Part shown: positions 34,040 to 45,190 of the stretch, in pieces
How positions within the stretch are numbered: the first letter of the stretch is position 1
Layout: each line of letters begins with the position of its first letter
Assembly (NCBI GenBank): GCA_013339765.2
Contig: CM023454.1
Coordinates: 142,726,593 to 142,790,592 of the forward strand
Reading direction: 5' to 3'
Length of the DNA: 64,000 bases
Source of the DNA: Haemaphysalis longicornis
Taxonomy: Eukaryota > Arthropoda > Arachnida > Ixodida > Ixodidae
Made by a program: the position numbers and the translations under genes
Notes under the pieces: generated by a model
Databases searched by the model: none
What the model was told of the DNA's origin: nothing
Seen by the model: only the letters and a program-made list of their open reading frames with translations

Positions 34040-34121
<82 letters not shown>
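34010..34121. repeat. CA/TA microsatellite in the PLE left arm
   Basis: (CA)n from about 34010 to 34058, then (TA)n to 34121. The corresponding place in the PLE 3' end (about 48222-48240) has a short TATATATATGTGTG run, so the microsatellite looks like an expansion of PLE sequence. Confidence 0.85.
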
Positions 34122-34123
<2 letters not shown>

Positions 34124-36995
34124 CAAGGTTGCAGTCGTCATTGCCAGTGCTATTCGGCTTTTTTCGAAATATTTAATAGGGCCGAATGACGTGTGCTTGT
34201 CACGTTTCTTTGATTCATTGATAAATAAGCGAAAATATAAGTCGAGAAAAAATCCGCCGTTTTTCCGGGAGCGGGACTCGAAGCCCACATCTCCGCATAA
34301 CCGGTGCGGTGCGTTCACCATTACGCTATCCCCACAGCGGCTTCTCTCTCGACTTTAAAGCGGGGGTTTATATTTACAAGAGCTCTGAGGCCGGTCAACT
34401 AGCGCCGCCCCTCGACTACCGATGGAGACGTAGAACGTCTTCTTTCCCAGCGGCCGCCACGTAGAACGTGGTCGGAGGTCGGGGTTAGCAATTGGCATAT
34501 CCGAACTGCTGGAGCCAGTGCCTCGTAATGCATGTAGCAGAACAGAGAGATACGGGACGAGGGACTCGGTAAAGATACATATCAAGGTTGCAGTCGTCAT
34601 TGCCAGTGCTATTCGGCTTTTTTCGAAATATTTAATAGGGCCGAATGACGTGTGCTTGTCACGTTTCTTTGATTCATTGATAAATAAGCGAAAATATAAG
34701 TCGAGAAAAAATCCGCCGTTTTTCCGGGAGCGGGACTCGAACCCACATCTCCGCATAACCGGTGCGGTGCGTTCACCATTACGCTATCCCCACAGCGGCT
34801 TCTCTCTCGACTTAAAGCGGGGGTTTATATTTACAAGAGCTCTGAGGCCGGTCAACTAGCGCCGCCCCTCGACTACCGCGGGAGACGTAGAACGTCTTCT
34901 TTCCCAGCGGCCGCCACGTAGAACGTGGTCGGAGGTCGGGGTTAGCAATTGGCATATCCGAACTGCTGGAGCCAGTGCCTCGTAATGCATGTAGCAGAAC
35001 AGAGAGATACGGGACGAGGGACTCGGTAAAGATACATATCAAGGTTGCAGCCGTCATTGCCAGTGCTATTCGGCTTTTTTCGAAATATTTAATAGGGCCG
35101 AATGACGTGTGCTTGTCACGTTTCTTTGATTCATTGATAAATAAGCGAAAATATCAGTCGAGAAAAATCCGCCGTTTTTCCGGGAGCGGGACTCGAGCCC
35201 ACATCTCCGCATAACCGGTGCGGTGCGTTCACCATTACGCTATCCCCAAGCGGCTTCTCTCTCGACTTAAAGCGGGGGTTTATATTTACAAGAGCTCTGA
35301 GGCCGGTCACTAGCGCCGCCCCTCGATTACCGCGGGAGACGTAGAACGTCTTCTTTCCCAGCGGCCGCCACGTAGAACGCACCGCACCGGTTATGTGAGA
35401 TGTGGGCTCGGTGCCGCTCCCGGAAAAAACGGCGGATTTTTCTCGACTGATATTTCGCTTATTTATCAATGAATCAAAGAAACGTGACAAGCACACGTCA
35501 TTCGCCCTATTAAATATTTCGAAAAAAGCCGAATAGCACTGGCAATGACGGCTGCAACCTGATATGTATCTTTACCGAGTCCCTCGTCCCGTATCTCTCC
35601 TGTTCTGCTACATGCATTACGAGGCACTGCTCCAGCAGTTTCGGATATGGCAATTGCAACCCCGACCTCCGACCAGTTCTACGTGGCGGCCGCTGGGCAA
35701 AGGAAGACTTTCTACCGTCTCCCGCGGTAGTCGAGGGGCGGCGCTAGTTGACCGGCCCTCAGAGCTCTTGTAAATAATAAACCCCGCTTTAAAGTCGAGA
35801 GAGAAGCCGCTGTGGGGATAGCGTAATGGTGAACGCACCGCACCGGTTATGCGGAGATGTGGGCTCGAGTCCCGCTCCCGAAAAAACGGCGGATTTTTTC
35901 TCGACTTATATTTTCGCTTATTTATCAATGAATCAAAGAAACGTGACAAGCACACGTCATTCGGCCCTATTAAATATTTCGAAAAAAGCCGAATAGCACT
36001 GGCAATGACGACTGCAAACCTTGATATGTATCTTTAACCGAGTCCCTCGTCCCGTATCTCTCTGTTCTGCTACATGCATTACGAGGCACTGGCCCCAGCA
36101 GTTCGGATATGCCAATTGCTAACCCCGACCTCCGACCACGTTCTACGTGGCGGCCGCTGGGAAAGAAGACGTTCTACGTCTCCCGCGGTAGTCGAGGGGC
36201 GGCGCTAGTTGACCGGCCTCAGAGCTCTTGTAAATATAAACCCCCGCTTTAAAGTCGAGAGAGAAGCCGCTGTGGGGATAGCGTAATGGTGAACGCACCG
36301 CACCGGTTATGCGGAGATGTGGGTTCGAGTCCCGCTCCCGGAAAAACGGCGGATTTTTTCTCGACTTATATTTTCGCTTATTTATCAATGAATCAAAGAA
36401 ACGTGACAAGCACACGTCATTCGGCCCTATTAAATATTTCGAAAAAAGCCGAATAGCACTGGCAATGACGACTGCAACCTTGATATGTATCTTTACCGAG
36501 TCCCTCGTCCCGTATCTCTCTGTTCTGCTACATGCATTACGAGGCACTGGCCCCAGCAGTTCGGATATGCCAATTGCTAACCCCGACCTCCGACCACGTT
36601 CTACGTGGCGGCCGCTGGGAAAGAAGACGTTCTACGTCTCCCGCGGTAGTCGAGGGGCGGCGCTAGTTGACCGGCCTCAGAGCTCTTGTAAATATAAACC
36701 CCCGCTTTAAAGTCGAGAGGGAAGCCGCTGTGGGGATAGCGTAATGGTGAACGCACCGCACCGGTTATGTGGAGATGTGGGTTCGAGTCCCGCTCCCGGA
36801 AAAACGGCGGATTTTTTCTCGACTTATATTTTCGCTTATTTATCAATGAATCAAAGAAACATGACTAGCACACGTCATTTCGGCCCTATTAAATATTTCG
36901 AAAAAAGCCGAATAGCAACTGGCAATGACGACTGCAACCTTGATATGTATCTTTACCGAGTCCCTCGTCCCGTATCTCTCTCTCTCTCTCTCTAT
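34122..36995. repeat. Inverted tandem array of a ~459 bp tRNA-headed unit
   Basis: Units repeat with the anchor ATCAAGGTTGCAG at 34122, 34581 and 35038 (periods 459 and 457). At about 35375-35379 the array flips, and complementary units follow with anchor GATATGTATC at 35561, 36023, 36482 and 36942 (periods 462, 459, 460). That gives roughly 2.7 forward and 3.5 reverse copies. Each unit holds a tRNA-like segment and an ACGTAGAACGTCTTC-type G/C block. Open frames over 100 codons here are repeat translations, not genes. The array sits between TA microsatellites. Confidence 0.92.
36272..36344 (+). other. tRNA-like segment within the array unit (one of about six)
   Basis: D arm GCGT/ACGC, anticodon stem CCGCA/TGCGG with loop CCGGTTA (anticodon GGT, Thr-like), 4-base variable loop, T arm GTGGG/CCCGC with TTCGAGT. 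Only about four of seven acceptor pairs form, and base 33 is C, not T. So it is a pol III promoter-bearing SINE head rather than a working tRNA. Equivalent copies are on the minus strand in the forward units and the plus strand in the reverse units. Confidence 0.7.
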
Positions 36996-37040
36996 CTATA
37001 TATATATATAGATATATATATATATATATATATATATCTA
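36979..37040. repeat. CT/TA microsatellite closing the array
   Basis: The last reverse unit breaks off in (CT)n at about 36979, then (TA)n to 37037, after which PLE left-arm sequence resumes. Confidence 0.85.
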
Positions 37041-37417
37041 CTCTTTTCTAGAAATCCACGTGGTTTCCTATCATGTCACCCACGATTGCAGCAAAAGTAC
37101 AGCGTTGTGGAACTACACCTGCCAAATACCACACAACACGCACTTCAACAGACGGTACAACAAAATTCACTCCATCACCTTGGCAAACGCGATAACATCA
37201 CTGACAAATAGCACGTGCGAAGGACTACCCTACTGTGCACTGCGACCATTCAAGAACACATATTCACTCTCGGCTAACGACATTGACGGAATGCTGACGC
37301 AATTTTTTCCCTTCTTTCTAATGTGATACGCTTCTATAATTTCCCGTACACGTTGGTCCTTATGTTTAGCAATTACGACAGTGTCTTGAAACACAGGAAC
37401 ACACCCACCACTTGGCG
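37041..37417 (-). other. Inverted copy of the PLE 3' region
   Basis: Its complement matches 47860-48230, for example GGAGTGAATTTTGTT, GGCAGGTGTAGTT and CACAACGCTGTACTTTTGCT, with scattered substitutions. It forms the inner part of the left inverted arm of PLE 2. Confidence 0.85.
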
Positions 37418-38280
37418 CAATGCTGAGAAGTTTGCGTTTAGCCTACACTCAACCCACCAGAGCGCGTGGCGTGGCTGGAGGAAAGATGAATGGCGACAGG
37501 CTGTTCCATCAGTGGTCATCGTCGGCTGAAGCCTACACTAACTGGTTGTGGAACAATGTCAGACCAACGCTGCTCCTACCGAAGAAGGCGAAGCCTCGGG
37601 AAAGAAGAGTCATTACCGTATGGCAGGTGATATTGCCTCAGCACCACATGAGACGTTGAAGCTGGGACCTAAGTGTGCGTCACCATAGGACAGGTGATAT
37701 TGCCTCAGCACCACAATAGACGTTGAAGCTGGGACCTAAGGTTTCGTTTGAGCCTACACTCACCCCACCAGAGCGTGTGGCGCGGCTGTGGGAAAGATGA
37801 ATTGCGACAGGCTGTTCCATCAGTGGTCATGGTCGGCTTAAGCCTACAATAACTGGTTGTGGAACAATTTCAGAGCAACGCTATCTCTACCGAAGAAGGC
37901 GAAGCGCCCGGAGGGAAGAGTTATCACCGTAGAACAGGTGACATTCCCTCAGCACTACATGCAGACGTTGAAGCTGGGACCTAAGTTTGCGTGTGAGCCT
38001 ACACTCACCCCCCAGAGTTTGTGGCGCGGCTGTGGGAAAAATGAATGGCGACAGGCTGTTACATCAGTGGTCATCATCGGTTGAAGCCTACAATAACTGG
38101 TTGTGGAACAATGTCAGACCAACGCTACCTCTACCGAAGAAGGCGAAGCCTCCGGAGGGAAGAGTCATCCCCATAGGACGGGTGACATTGCCTCAGCACC
38201 ACATGGAGACATTGAAGCTGGGACCTAAGTTTGCGTTTGAGCCTACACTCACCCCACCAGAGCGTGTGGCAACTGCCAGG
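37418..38280 (+). repeat. Tandem repeats of the PLE 5' coding segment, ~244 bp unit
   Basis: The anchor ATGAATGGCGACAGGC (or ATTGCGACAGG) recurs at about 37486, 37797 and 38041. The first unit is ~311 bp because a ~63 bp piece (CAGGTGATATTGCCTCAGCA...) is itself doubled. Translated, the units give LPKKAKP, LPQHHM, LKLGPKFAFEPTLTPPERVA, the region just before the PLE N-terminal block. 244 is not a multiple of three, so the copies are not read as one frame. Confidence 0.85.
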
Positions 38281-38703
38281 ACCATTGCACGGCATTTCAA
38301 GGACGAAGAACGCACAAGATTCCGGTCGGAGAGTGTGGAAGTGTATTCTAGGACTGCAGGTACGGGGCGAAGCCCTGATTCTTCTCGTTCATTGGTGGAC
38401 TTCCTTGTGATGAATGAGCTGCATGTTATAGTAGCAGACAAGGAAGGGTGTTTTGTTGTCCTCGATGAATCGGGCTACTTCGAGAAGGCAGAGGGTGCGT
38501 TAGGAAGGAACTTCGTCAGGAGGACGGACACTAAGGCTTCCAAAGTTAAAGAGCGGTAAATAGCACTTTTAAATGAACATCGTGTGGAGGGACTTGCGAC
38601 GTCTATGAAGAGGTTCAAGTTGGAAGTTTTAGAGGTGTTTTTTTTTCTGCTAAAACAACCAAAGCGGACGTACCGTTCGGTGCTATAGTGTCAGAGAATA
38701 AGG
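38200..38703 (+). pseudogene. PLE 2 N-terminal region
   Basis: LKLGPKFAFEPTLTPPERVA, ARTIARHFKDEERTRF, then LHVIVADKEGCFVVLDE, matching in layout the VVPSDKKGGFWVF block of PLE 1. A stop follows VKER at 38557-38559; the frame then continues LLNEHRVEGLATSMKRFKLE and, shifted, TTKADVPFGAIVSENK up to the BEL/Pao insertion. It resumes on the far side at 44369. Confidence 0.8.
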
Positions 38704-38839
38704 TGTAAAAAAGAACGATGAAGCGGGCGTGAGCACGCGCCACGATCATCATCGGGAGTTGTTCGAGGACAGCCAATAAAGAAACACGTATCGCTCCGTC
38801 TAGGGCTCTGGGCCGTAACTCGCTGTAGATTCCGCGACA
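38704..38839 (+). repeat. BEL/Pao 5' LTR
   Basis: 136 bp, starts TGTAAAAAAG, ends TTCCGCGACA. CAATAAAGAAACACG near 38776 may hold the polyadenylation signal. The next bases, TTTTTGATGCCGAAACCTGG, are a plausible tRNA primer-binding site; I did not assign the tRNA. Confidence 0.92.
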
Positions 38840-38886
38840 TTTTTGATGCCGAAACCTGGGAAATCGCCCTTCGGAGCATCACCCGC

Positions 38887-41800
38887 ATGGCTTCGTCGAT
38901 CGACCGCCTTCGGAAGGCTTGTGGCGTCGTCAGGAGCGGCGTCACACGAGCTCTCAACCAGCTGAATGACCTGCTGCAGCCGCCGTCTCCCGACGCGGCA
39001 ACCCTGAGCACCCACGTCGAGTACATCGTATAGCGAGAGCCTGAGCTCACCGCCCTCAACGAGAAAATCGCCGATGCCACGGATGACGACGGGCTGGAGC
39101 AGGAGCTCGAAGGAGCGGCAGAGTATACCCGCAAGATATCCTACGCCGTCTCTCAAGCACGCTTCATCCTACGAAACGCCCAGCAAGTGCCCAGCGCGAC
39201 CGATTGCCGTGCCAGCGGAGGGACAGCCGCTCCAGTTACTGCTCCCACGGGTGCGTCAGGCGGGCACACGCATGCTTCACATCATCGGACGGTTATGCTT
39301 CCCAGGCTCCAGATCCCAGCGTTTTCGGGAAATCTGCACGACTGGCAAGTGTTTTGGGATCATTTTAATGTGACGATCCACGAAAATGCCGAGCTGCCGA
39401 AGATTGAGAAGTTTAAGAACTTATTGACATACTTGATCGGCGACGCCAAACGAGCCATTGAGGGAATCCGGCTTGCTGACGTGAACAACGACCTCGGGGT
39501 GAAGACCTTAGTTCAGCAGTTCGGCCGACGAGACTTGCTCATCAATGAGCACATTGATCAACTCATGGCAACGAAGCCGATCAGAAGCTCAATGGACATC
39601 GAGAGGCTCCGCGAACTGTAGCACAAGGTGCAATTCCGTGTCAGCGCCCTCGAAGCCTTGGGAATGCCGCGAGAGCAGTACGCCGTAATCCTGAACCGTG
39701 TGCTCCTCCGATGCCTGCCGGATGACCTGACTCTAATGTACCGGCAGAGGGTTAACGAGACGGACAAGGGGCTAACGAACGAATCCGCGACGCGGCAACA
39801 AGGAGCTGGCGAGGTAAAGGAGCTGATGGAATTTCTAAGAATTCAAATCGTAATTCGTGAGGAAGAAAGACAAGGACAGCCTCCATCTAACGCAGCTCGT
39901 CGATTCGTCCAAAACGCCGATTTGATCTCTCCAGGACAACCGGAGGCACCCGTACCCTCAGCGTCGGCCTTGAGTGTGAAGTCTGAGTCTGTAATAATAC
40001 CAGCGTGTCCCTTGTGTGACAGCCATGGTCACAAGGTGGCGGACTGCCTAGTTGACATGTCGGCGAACGAGAAGAGGACGCGATTGCGCAACGCTCATTG
40101 CTGTTTTCGGTGCGGCCGACGTAACCATGTGGCGCGTCAGTGCAGAGCTTCCCGCAACCTGACCTGCAGTAATTGCAATCGGCGTCACCTAACCATCCTG
40201 TGTGACTTGTTCAATCCGACTGGCTGCAGCACGCCCAGATCAACACGCCAGGTACAAGCTAGAGAAAGCGCACCTGCTGTCATGACGGCTTCGAGCGGAC
40301 ACTCCGGGGCAACGTCAGTGTTGCTCCAGACGGCCAGAGCCTTGGCAGAGGGTGAACGGCGACGCCTTGTTGTTCGAGTGCTGTTAGACACTGGCAGACA
40401 ACGCACCTTCATTTGCCAGGACGCGGCTAGGGCCCTGAAATGCATGGTTCTCGGCACGGAAGACCTATCGATAGTAAGATTCGGTACTGCGAGGTCACCC
40501 AAGGTTCTCCGGTGCCGGCGAGTACAGGTGACGCTACGCAGACAAGCTCGTGGAAGGCCGGTCGTGTTGGAAGCTTTAGAAGTTCCGAAGATTTGCTCCC
40601 TTACGAGGCCGGAACTCGATACCGCGACCATAAAAACCCTTATAGAAAAGCGGTACGACATAGCCAACGCCTTCCATCCGAGCACATGGAAGGCAAATGA
40701 AATCAGCGTACTGGTTGGTTCAGACGCCTACTGGAAGGTGGCCACGGGCAGGGTGGACAGAATCAACGGAGACCTCACAGCGGTAGAAACAGTTCTAGGC
40801 TGGACCGTTCAAGGAAGGCTCTCCTCTCCCGCATGCACTTTTACCAGTGCCATGTTCCTGTCGTGCACCTCACCCGGACATTTGGACTTTGACGCGTCCG
40901 CCATGTGGCGGCTGGATGCCATTGGCATTGATAACCCGACTCACGAAAAGTCGCTGCAGGATAGCTCGATGGAAACATTCGAGCGAAACATCACCCGTAT
41001 CGAAGGCCGGTACCAAGTACCCCTTATGATCCAGGCTCCTGGTTTACCTCCTGGCAGCGACAATCGTCAGCTCGCGGAGCACCGTCTGCGGACGCCACTG
41101 AACCGATTCCGGGAACAACTTGAGTCGCTCGAACAGTATGACAGGGCAATTCGAGCCTATTTTGAAGAAAACCGTGCGGAACGAGTTGCGGAACAGCAGC
41201 GCCCAGGCGACAATTTGTATTACATGCCCCACCATGCCGTCATCCGAAAGGACGCAGTGACAAAAAAGCTCCGAGTAGTGTTCGACGCTTCTTCGCATAC
41301 AGCCGGCCAGCCATGCCTAAGCGACGTCTTTTGCAATGGCATGAAGCTTGGGGTCGAAGTCGTTCAGCTGCTCATGACTTTTGTCACCCTGTTGTCATCG
41401 TCGTAGACATAAAAAAGGCGTACCTGCAGTTGCTGATTCGACCAGAAGATCGCGACGCGTTGAGGTTCCTGTGGGTGGAACGACTGCCTACGCGATATGA
41501 TCCGGCGGCCTCCATTGTCACCTTGAGGATGACCCGCGTACCGTTTGGCGCGTCATCCAGCCCATTTCTTCTGGGTGCCACGATTCTCCACCATCTCCAA
41601 GCCTGTCTGGTGCGGTACCCGGAAACGGTAGCGCTGCTGGAAAGGGCATTCTACGTGGATGACCTCATACTTGGTGTACCTAGCGTCGAAAAGGCAATTC
41701 ATGTGTACGAGGAAGCTCGCAAAATATTATCCGAGGCCGGAATGGAGATTCGAAAATGGGCATCAAACTCAGAGGAGCTCGGACATCAGTTTGTGCGGGA

Positions 41801-44213
41801 CAACGTCGCAATCGAAAATGAAGCGGGAGACGCAATCAGGATGAAGGTGCTGGGAGTCCCATGGGAGCGTGCTCGAGACTGCATTTACCTGTCGACGAAA
41901 GACGCATCAGAATTTGCGGCAGCCAATCCGTCAACCAAGCGCACCGTGCTGCAGACGTTTGCGAGAATGTATGATCCCTTGGGATACTTTGCACCATTCA
42001 CCTTAACGGCCAAGCTTGTGTTCCAGGACATCTGGAAAAAGAGCCGCTCATGGGATGAACGCCTTCTAGATAACGAACAAGCGCGATGGAACAGTTGGTG
42101 CGCCCAATTAACAGAGTTGAATGAGGTCCAGCTTCCACGGTTCATGTTCTCGCACTCGTTCGATGTGGAAGGTTCAATCAAGATCCACGCTTTTTGCGAT
42201 GCAAGCCCGCGAGCTTACGGCGTTTTTCTATACGTCCGAAAGCTGGGTGGCAGTGGCCTATATGACACCAGATTATTAATTAGCAAGAGCCGAGTCGCCC
42301 CTCTCACGCCCATCTCCCTGCCTCGGCTAGAGCTTCTTGCCCGTGTAATTGGAGCACGACTCGTACGTTATGCCAAAACAACTGCAATTCTGGAAGACTC
42401 CCCCGTCAGTTTGTGGACGGACTATCTTGTCGCGCTGCACTGGATTACTAGCGCCGCCACAAAGCGTGACCAGTTCGTAGAACACCGCGTGGCCGAAATA
42501 CGACGACTAACTGCTCCTACAGATTGGAACCATTGCAGCGGGAAGGACAACCCGGCAGATTTAGTCACACGAGGTATATCGGCGGCGGCTCTTCTGCACT
42601 CAACCCAATGGTGGCACGGACCTTCGTGGCTCATAGGTCTAAAACAGCAGTTCCCTGAAACGCAGATTGATGATGTTGACCCGAAGGAGCTCGCAGTGTC
42701 ACAGAAAAATTTGGTTTGCCCTTGCGATGTCACGAAGCACGAACAGCTACTGACTGTAGAGAATTACAGCACCCTCAGGCGCCTTTTGCGGGTCACGGCC
42801 TGGATTCTACGTTTTCTGCAAAATGCCCACCGGCGAGGGCCATCAGCAAGCGGTCCCCTCACAGCAACTGATATAATGAAGGCTGAACGCTACTCGATGC
42901 GGCACGTACAGCTGGAGTTATTCAGCACTGAAGTACGCGCACTGTCAGTCGGTCAGACCGTTCCCTCGACATCAGTGGTGCTTCGACTTTCACCCTTCAT
43001 GGATGACGAAGGTCTGCTCCGCGTAGGAGGCCGATTACACAAATTGAATTGCAGCATCGACGTCAAGCACCCGATTCTGCTACCTGCGCGGCACAGGTTT
43101 ACGTACCTCATTCTTTTGGCGGCCCATCACCACACTCTTCACGGTGGAGTCGAAGCCACGCTCACGGAGACACGAGAATGGTTCTGGATTGTGAAGGGAC
43201 GCCAAACCGTCAAACGGGTGCTGGCCCAATGTCTGACGTGCAGACGCCAGAGGCTGACTGCCCAAACTGCACCGTTTGCTCCATTGCCAAGCGACAGAAT
43301 CACGGCAGCACACCCGTTCTCTGTGGTAGGCCTGGATTTCTGTGGACTACTCTACGTGCGTGGAAAAGCTCCGCGGGCAAAAGCCTACATTTTGTTATTT
43401 TCATGTGCTGTCACTTGTGCCATACATTTGGAGCTGACTTCGGATATGACAGCGGCTACCACGCTACTGGCGTTCCGTCGGTTCGTGTCAAGACGCGGCA
43501 TACCGAACACTGTTTACTCTGACAACGCTCAGTCCTTCCATAGTTGCGCTCGAGCATTTAAGGCCGCTGCGTCAGCCCTTCAAAAATATGCGGCCGGGCT
43601 CAATGTGCACTGGAAATTCATTGTTGAGCGAGCGCCTTGGTGGGGTGGCTGGTGGGAGCGTCTCATTCGCTCCACCAAGGACGTTCTCAAGCGTTCACTT
43701 GGGCGCAGCAGCCTTACTGCCGAAGCTCTGTCCAACACCCTTTGCGAAGTGGGAGCTGTTAGTAATAGCCGACCTCTAACCTACGTCGAAGACCACCCCG
43801 TTGAAGGAGTGCCACTTACGCCTTCCCACTTCCTGACAGGTAGGCTTGCGCTCGGCATGCCCCAAGAGTTAGCGGTGACCGAGACGTCGTCAGCACCAGC
43901 TGACCTACGGCGACGAGCACGCTACCATCAAAGGCTGGCGGCTGAGTTGTGGCGCAGATGGAGGAATGCATACTTGCTGTTACTGTGTTCGGCTCACAGC
44001 TGTCCCCAGGCTACTTCACCGCAGCTGAAGGTGGGCGACGTCGTAATAGTGCATGACGACAACGCTCCGCCAATGCAGTGGAAACTGGGACGAGTGAGAA
44101 TGCTGCACCACGGCGTCGACGGCGTCGCTAGAACGTGCTCGGTGCGGACAGCAATGGGTCACGTGATAAACAGTCCAGTGCAAAAACCTTACCTGTTAGA
44201 ATCAACCACCTGA
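38887..44213 (+). pseudogene. BEL/Pao gag-pol polyprotein, three lesions
   Basis: ATG 38887 opens one frame broken only by TAG at 39031-39033 and TAG at 39619-39621, then a one-base frame change just before 41404. Order: gag with LQIPAFSGNLHDWQVFWDHF; Cys/His clusters CPLCDSHGHKVADC and CCFRCGRRNHVARQC (about 40006-40190); protease LLDTGRQRTFICQ (DTG at 40387); RT with VVDIKKAYLQL (Asp 41406) and FYVDDLI (41652-41663); RNase H IHAFCDASPRAYG and LWTDYLVALHWI; integrase with an HHCC finger (AAHHHTLHGG, CLTCRR) and catalytic Asp 43335, Asp 43521 and Glu near 43656 (GGWWERLI); C-terminal LKVGDVVIVHDD. All catalytic residues I can check are present. Confidence 0.92.
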
Positions 44214-44235
44214 TCATCTTGGGCCCGCGGGAGGA

Positions 44236-44367
44236 TGTAGAAAAGAAGGACGAAGCGGGCGTGAGCACGCGCCACGATCATCATCGGGAGTTGTTCGAGG
44301 ACAGCCAATAAACACGTATCGCTCCGTCTAGGGCTCTGCGCCGTGACTCGCGGTAGCTTCCGCGACA
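44236..44367 (+). repeat. BEL/Pao 3' LTR
   Basis: 132 bp, starts TGTAGAAAAG, ends TTCCGCGACA. Lacks four bases after CAATAAA relative to the 5' LTR and has about seven substitutions against it. Confidence 0.92.
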
Positions 44368-44368
44368 T

Positions 44369-45190
44369 AAGGCAGCGCAGTCTTGCGTGTCATCGTACCT
44401 ACAAAGGCACTTAAATTCCTTATGCTCGGAAGATCCGTACAAGGTGTCAAGCTCTGAAGAAGTAGTGGAGTTTTCGCAACAGGAAAATCCTGGCACTTAC
44501 AGAGTATTTAGTGTGGATGTGCAGGAGTTATACTATGCCATACCTCACAAGGACATCCTGGTAACAGTAAAAGCTTGCATCACCGACGAAAAGGATGAGT
44601 TTAAGTTTGTCAATGCTAGCGGTGTCCCAGTAAGCAGTTGCCTGTAGATTTTGACCTTTTACCATAATTCCCCATTCATCCAGTGGCGCAATTTATTGTA
44701 CACGCATAAAAGCGGAAGGTTCCAAGGGAGCACCTGTCCTGAGCGACATTTTTCTATCCATAGTTGACAAGGCTCTTCAACGGAACCTACACGGCATGTG
44801 CACCAAGGTGTTTAGGTACGTCGGTGATTTCCTTATTGTGAAGAAACCTTGTCACGTTGTTGGTAGGGTACCTGATGTCCTAAAACCTTGTTAAGAAGTG
44901 TGGCCATTGGCTCAAGTTCACCTTCGAACTTCTAAAAGAAAACCAAATCCAGTTCCTGGATCTTAAGCTGGTTCTTCAGTTCTTCAGGCTAGTCATGTAG
45001 GCTGGGAATATAGCCCTAGGACACGAAATCCTGTACTGAACTGTCCCTCTGGGCACTGTAAATTTGTGAAGGATGGCATAGCTGTCTACTATCTGCGCAA
45101 CGTATTTGCAAAGTCTTGTGCGCATAAGTATCATAACAGTTTTAGCGCGCAAATGGAAAGGTTAGGTACGGCTGGTTATGATAGAAAAAG
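44369..45190 (+). pseudogene. PLE 2 reverse transcriptase
   Basis: Reads AAQSCVSSYLQRHLNSLC, FSVDVQELYYAIP (motif A), a stop at 44645-44647, then across shifts FRYVGDFLIVKK (motif C) and FVKDGIAVYYLRNVFAKS and AQMERLGTAGY. Motif C has Gly (GGT 44823-44825) in place of the first catalytic Asp, a single-base change, so this RT is catalytically dead as well as frame-broken. Similarity stops near 45190 beside a doubled ATGATAGAAAAAGTTC. Confidence 0.82.

Larger units (their letters stand above)
38704..44367 (+). mobile_element. Near-complete BEL/Pao LTR retrotransposon
   Basis: 5,664 bp with two short LTRs (136 and 132 bp), one gag-pol coding unit between them and a 5 bp target duplication TAAGG at 38699-38703 and 44368-44372, the size typical of BEL/Pao. 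It interrupts PLE 2 exactly, between SENK and AAQSCVSSYLQ. LTRs differ by about seven substitutions and one 4 bp indel, so it is fairly young compared with its host PLE. A purine-rich tract GCGGGAGGA (44227-44235) precedes the 3' LTR. Confidence 0.93.

Noticed and set aside
34240..34320. A functional tRNA-Thr gene in each array unit
   Set aside because: Cloverleaf arms form, but the acceptor stem has mismatches and base 33 is C; the context is a SINE-like repeat.
33965..36846. Many open frames of 80-155 codons on both strands between 33.9 and 36.9 kb
   Set aside because: They are translations of the inverted ~459 bp repeat; the same peptide appears on plus and minus strands according to unit orientation.
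34000..38280. A CRISPR array
   Set aside because: Repeats are ~244 and ~459 bp units without unique spacers, and the genome is evidently eukaryotic.
41370..41410. Programmed frameshift in the BEL/Pao element
   Set aside because: It falls inside the RT between conserved motifs, not at a domain boundary, and no slippery heptamer is evident; a one-base deletion is simpler.
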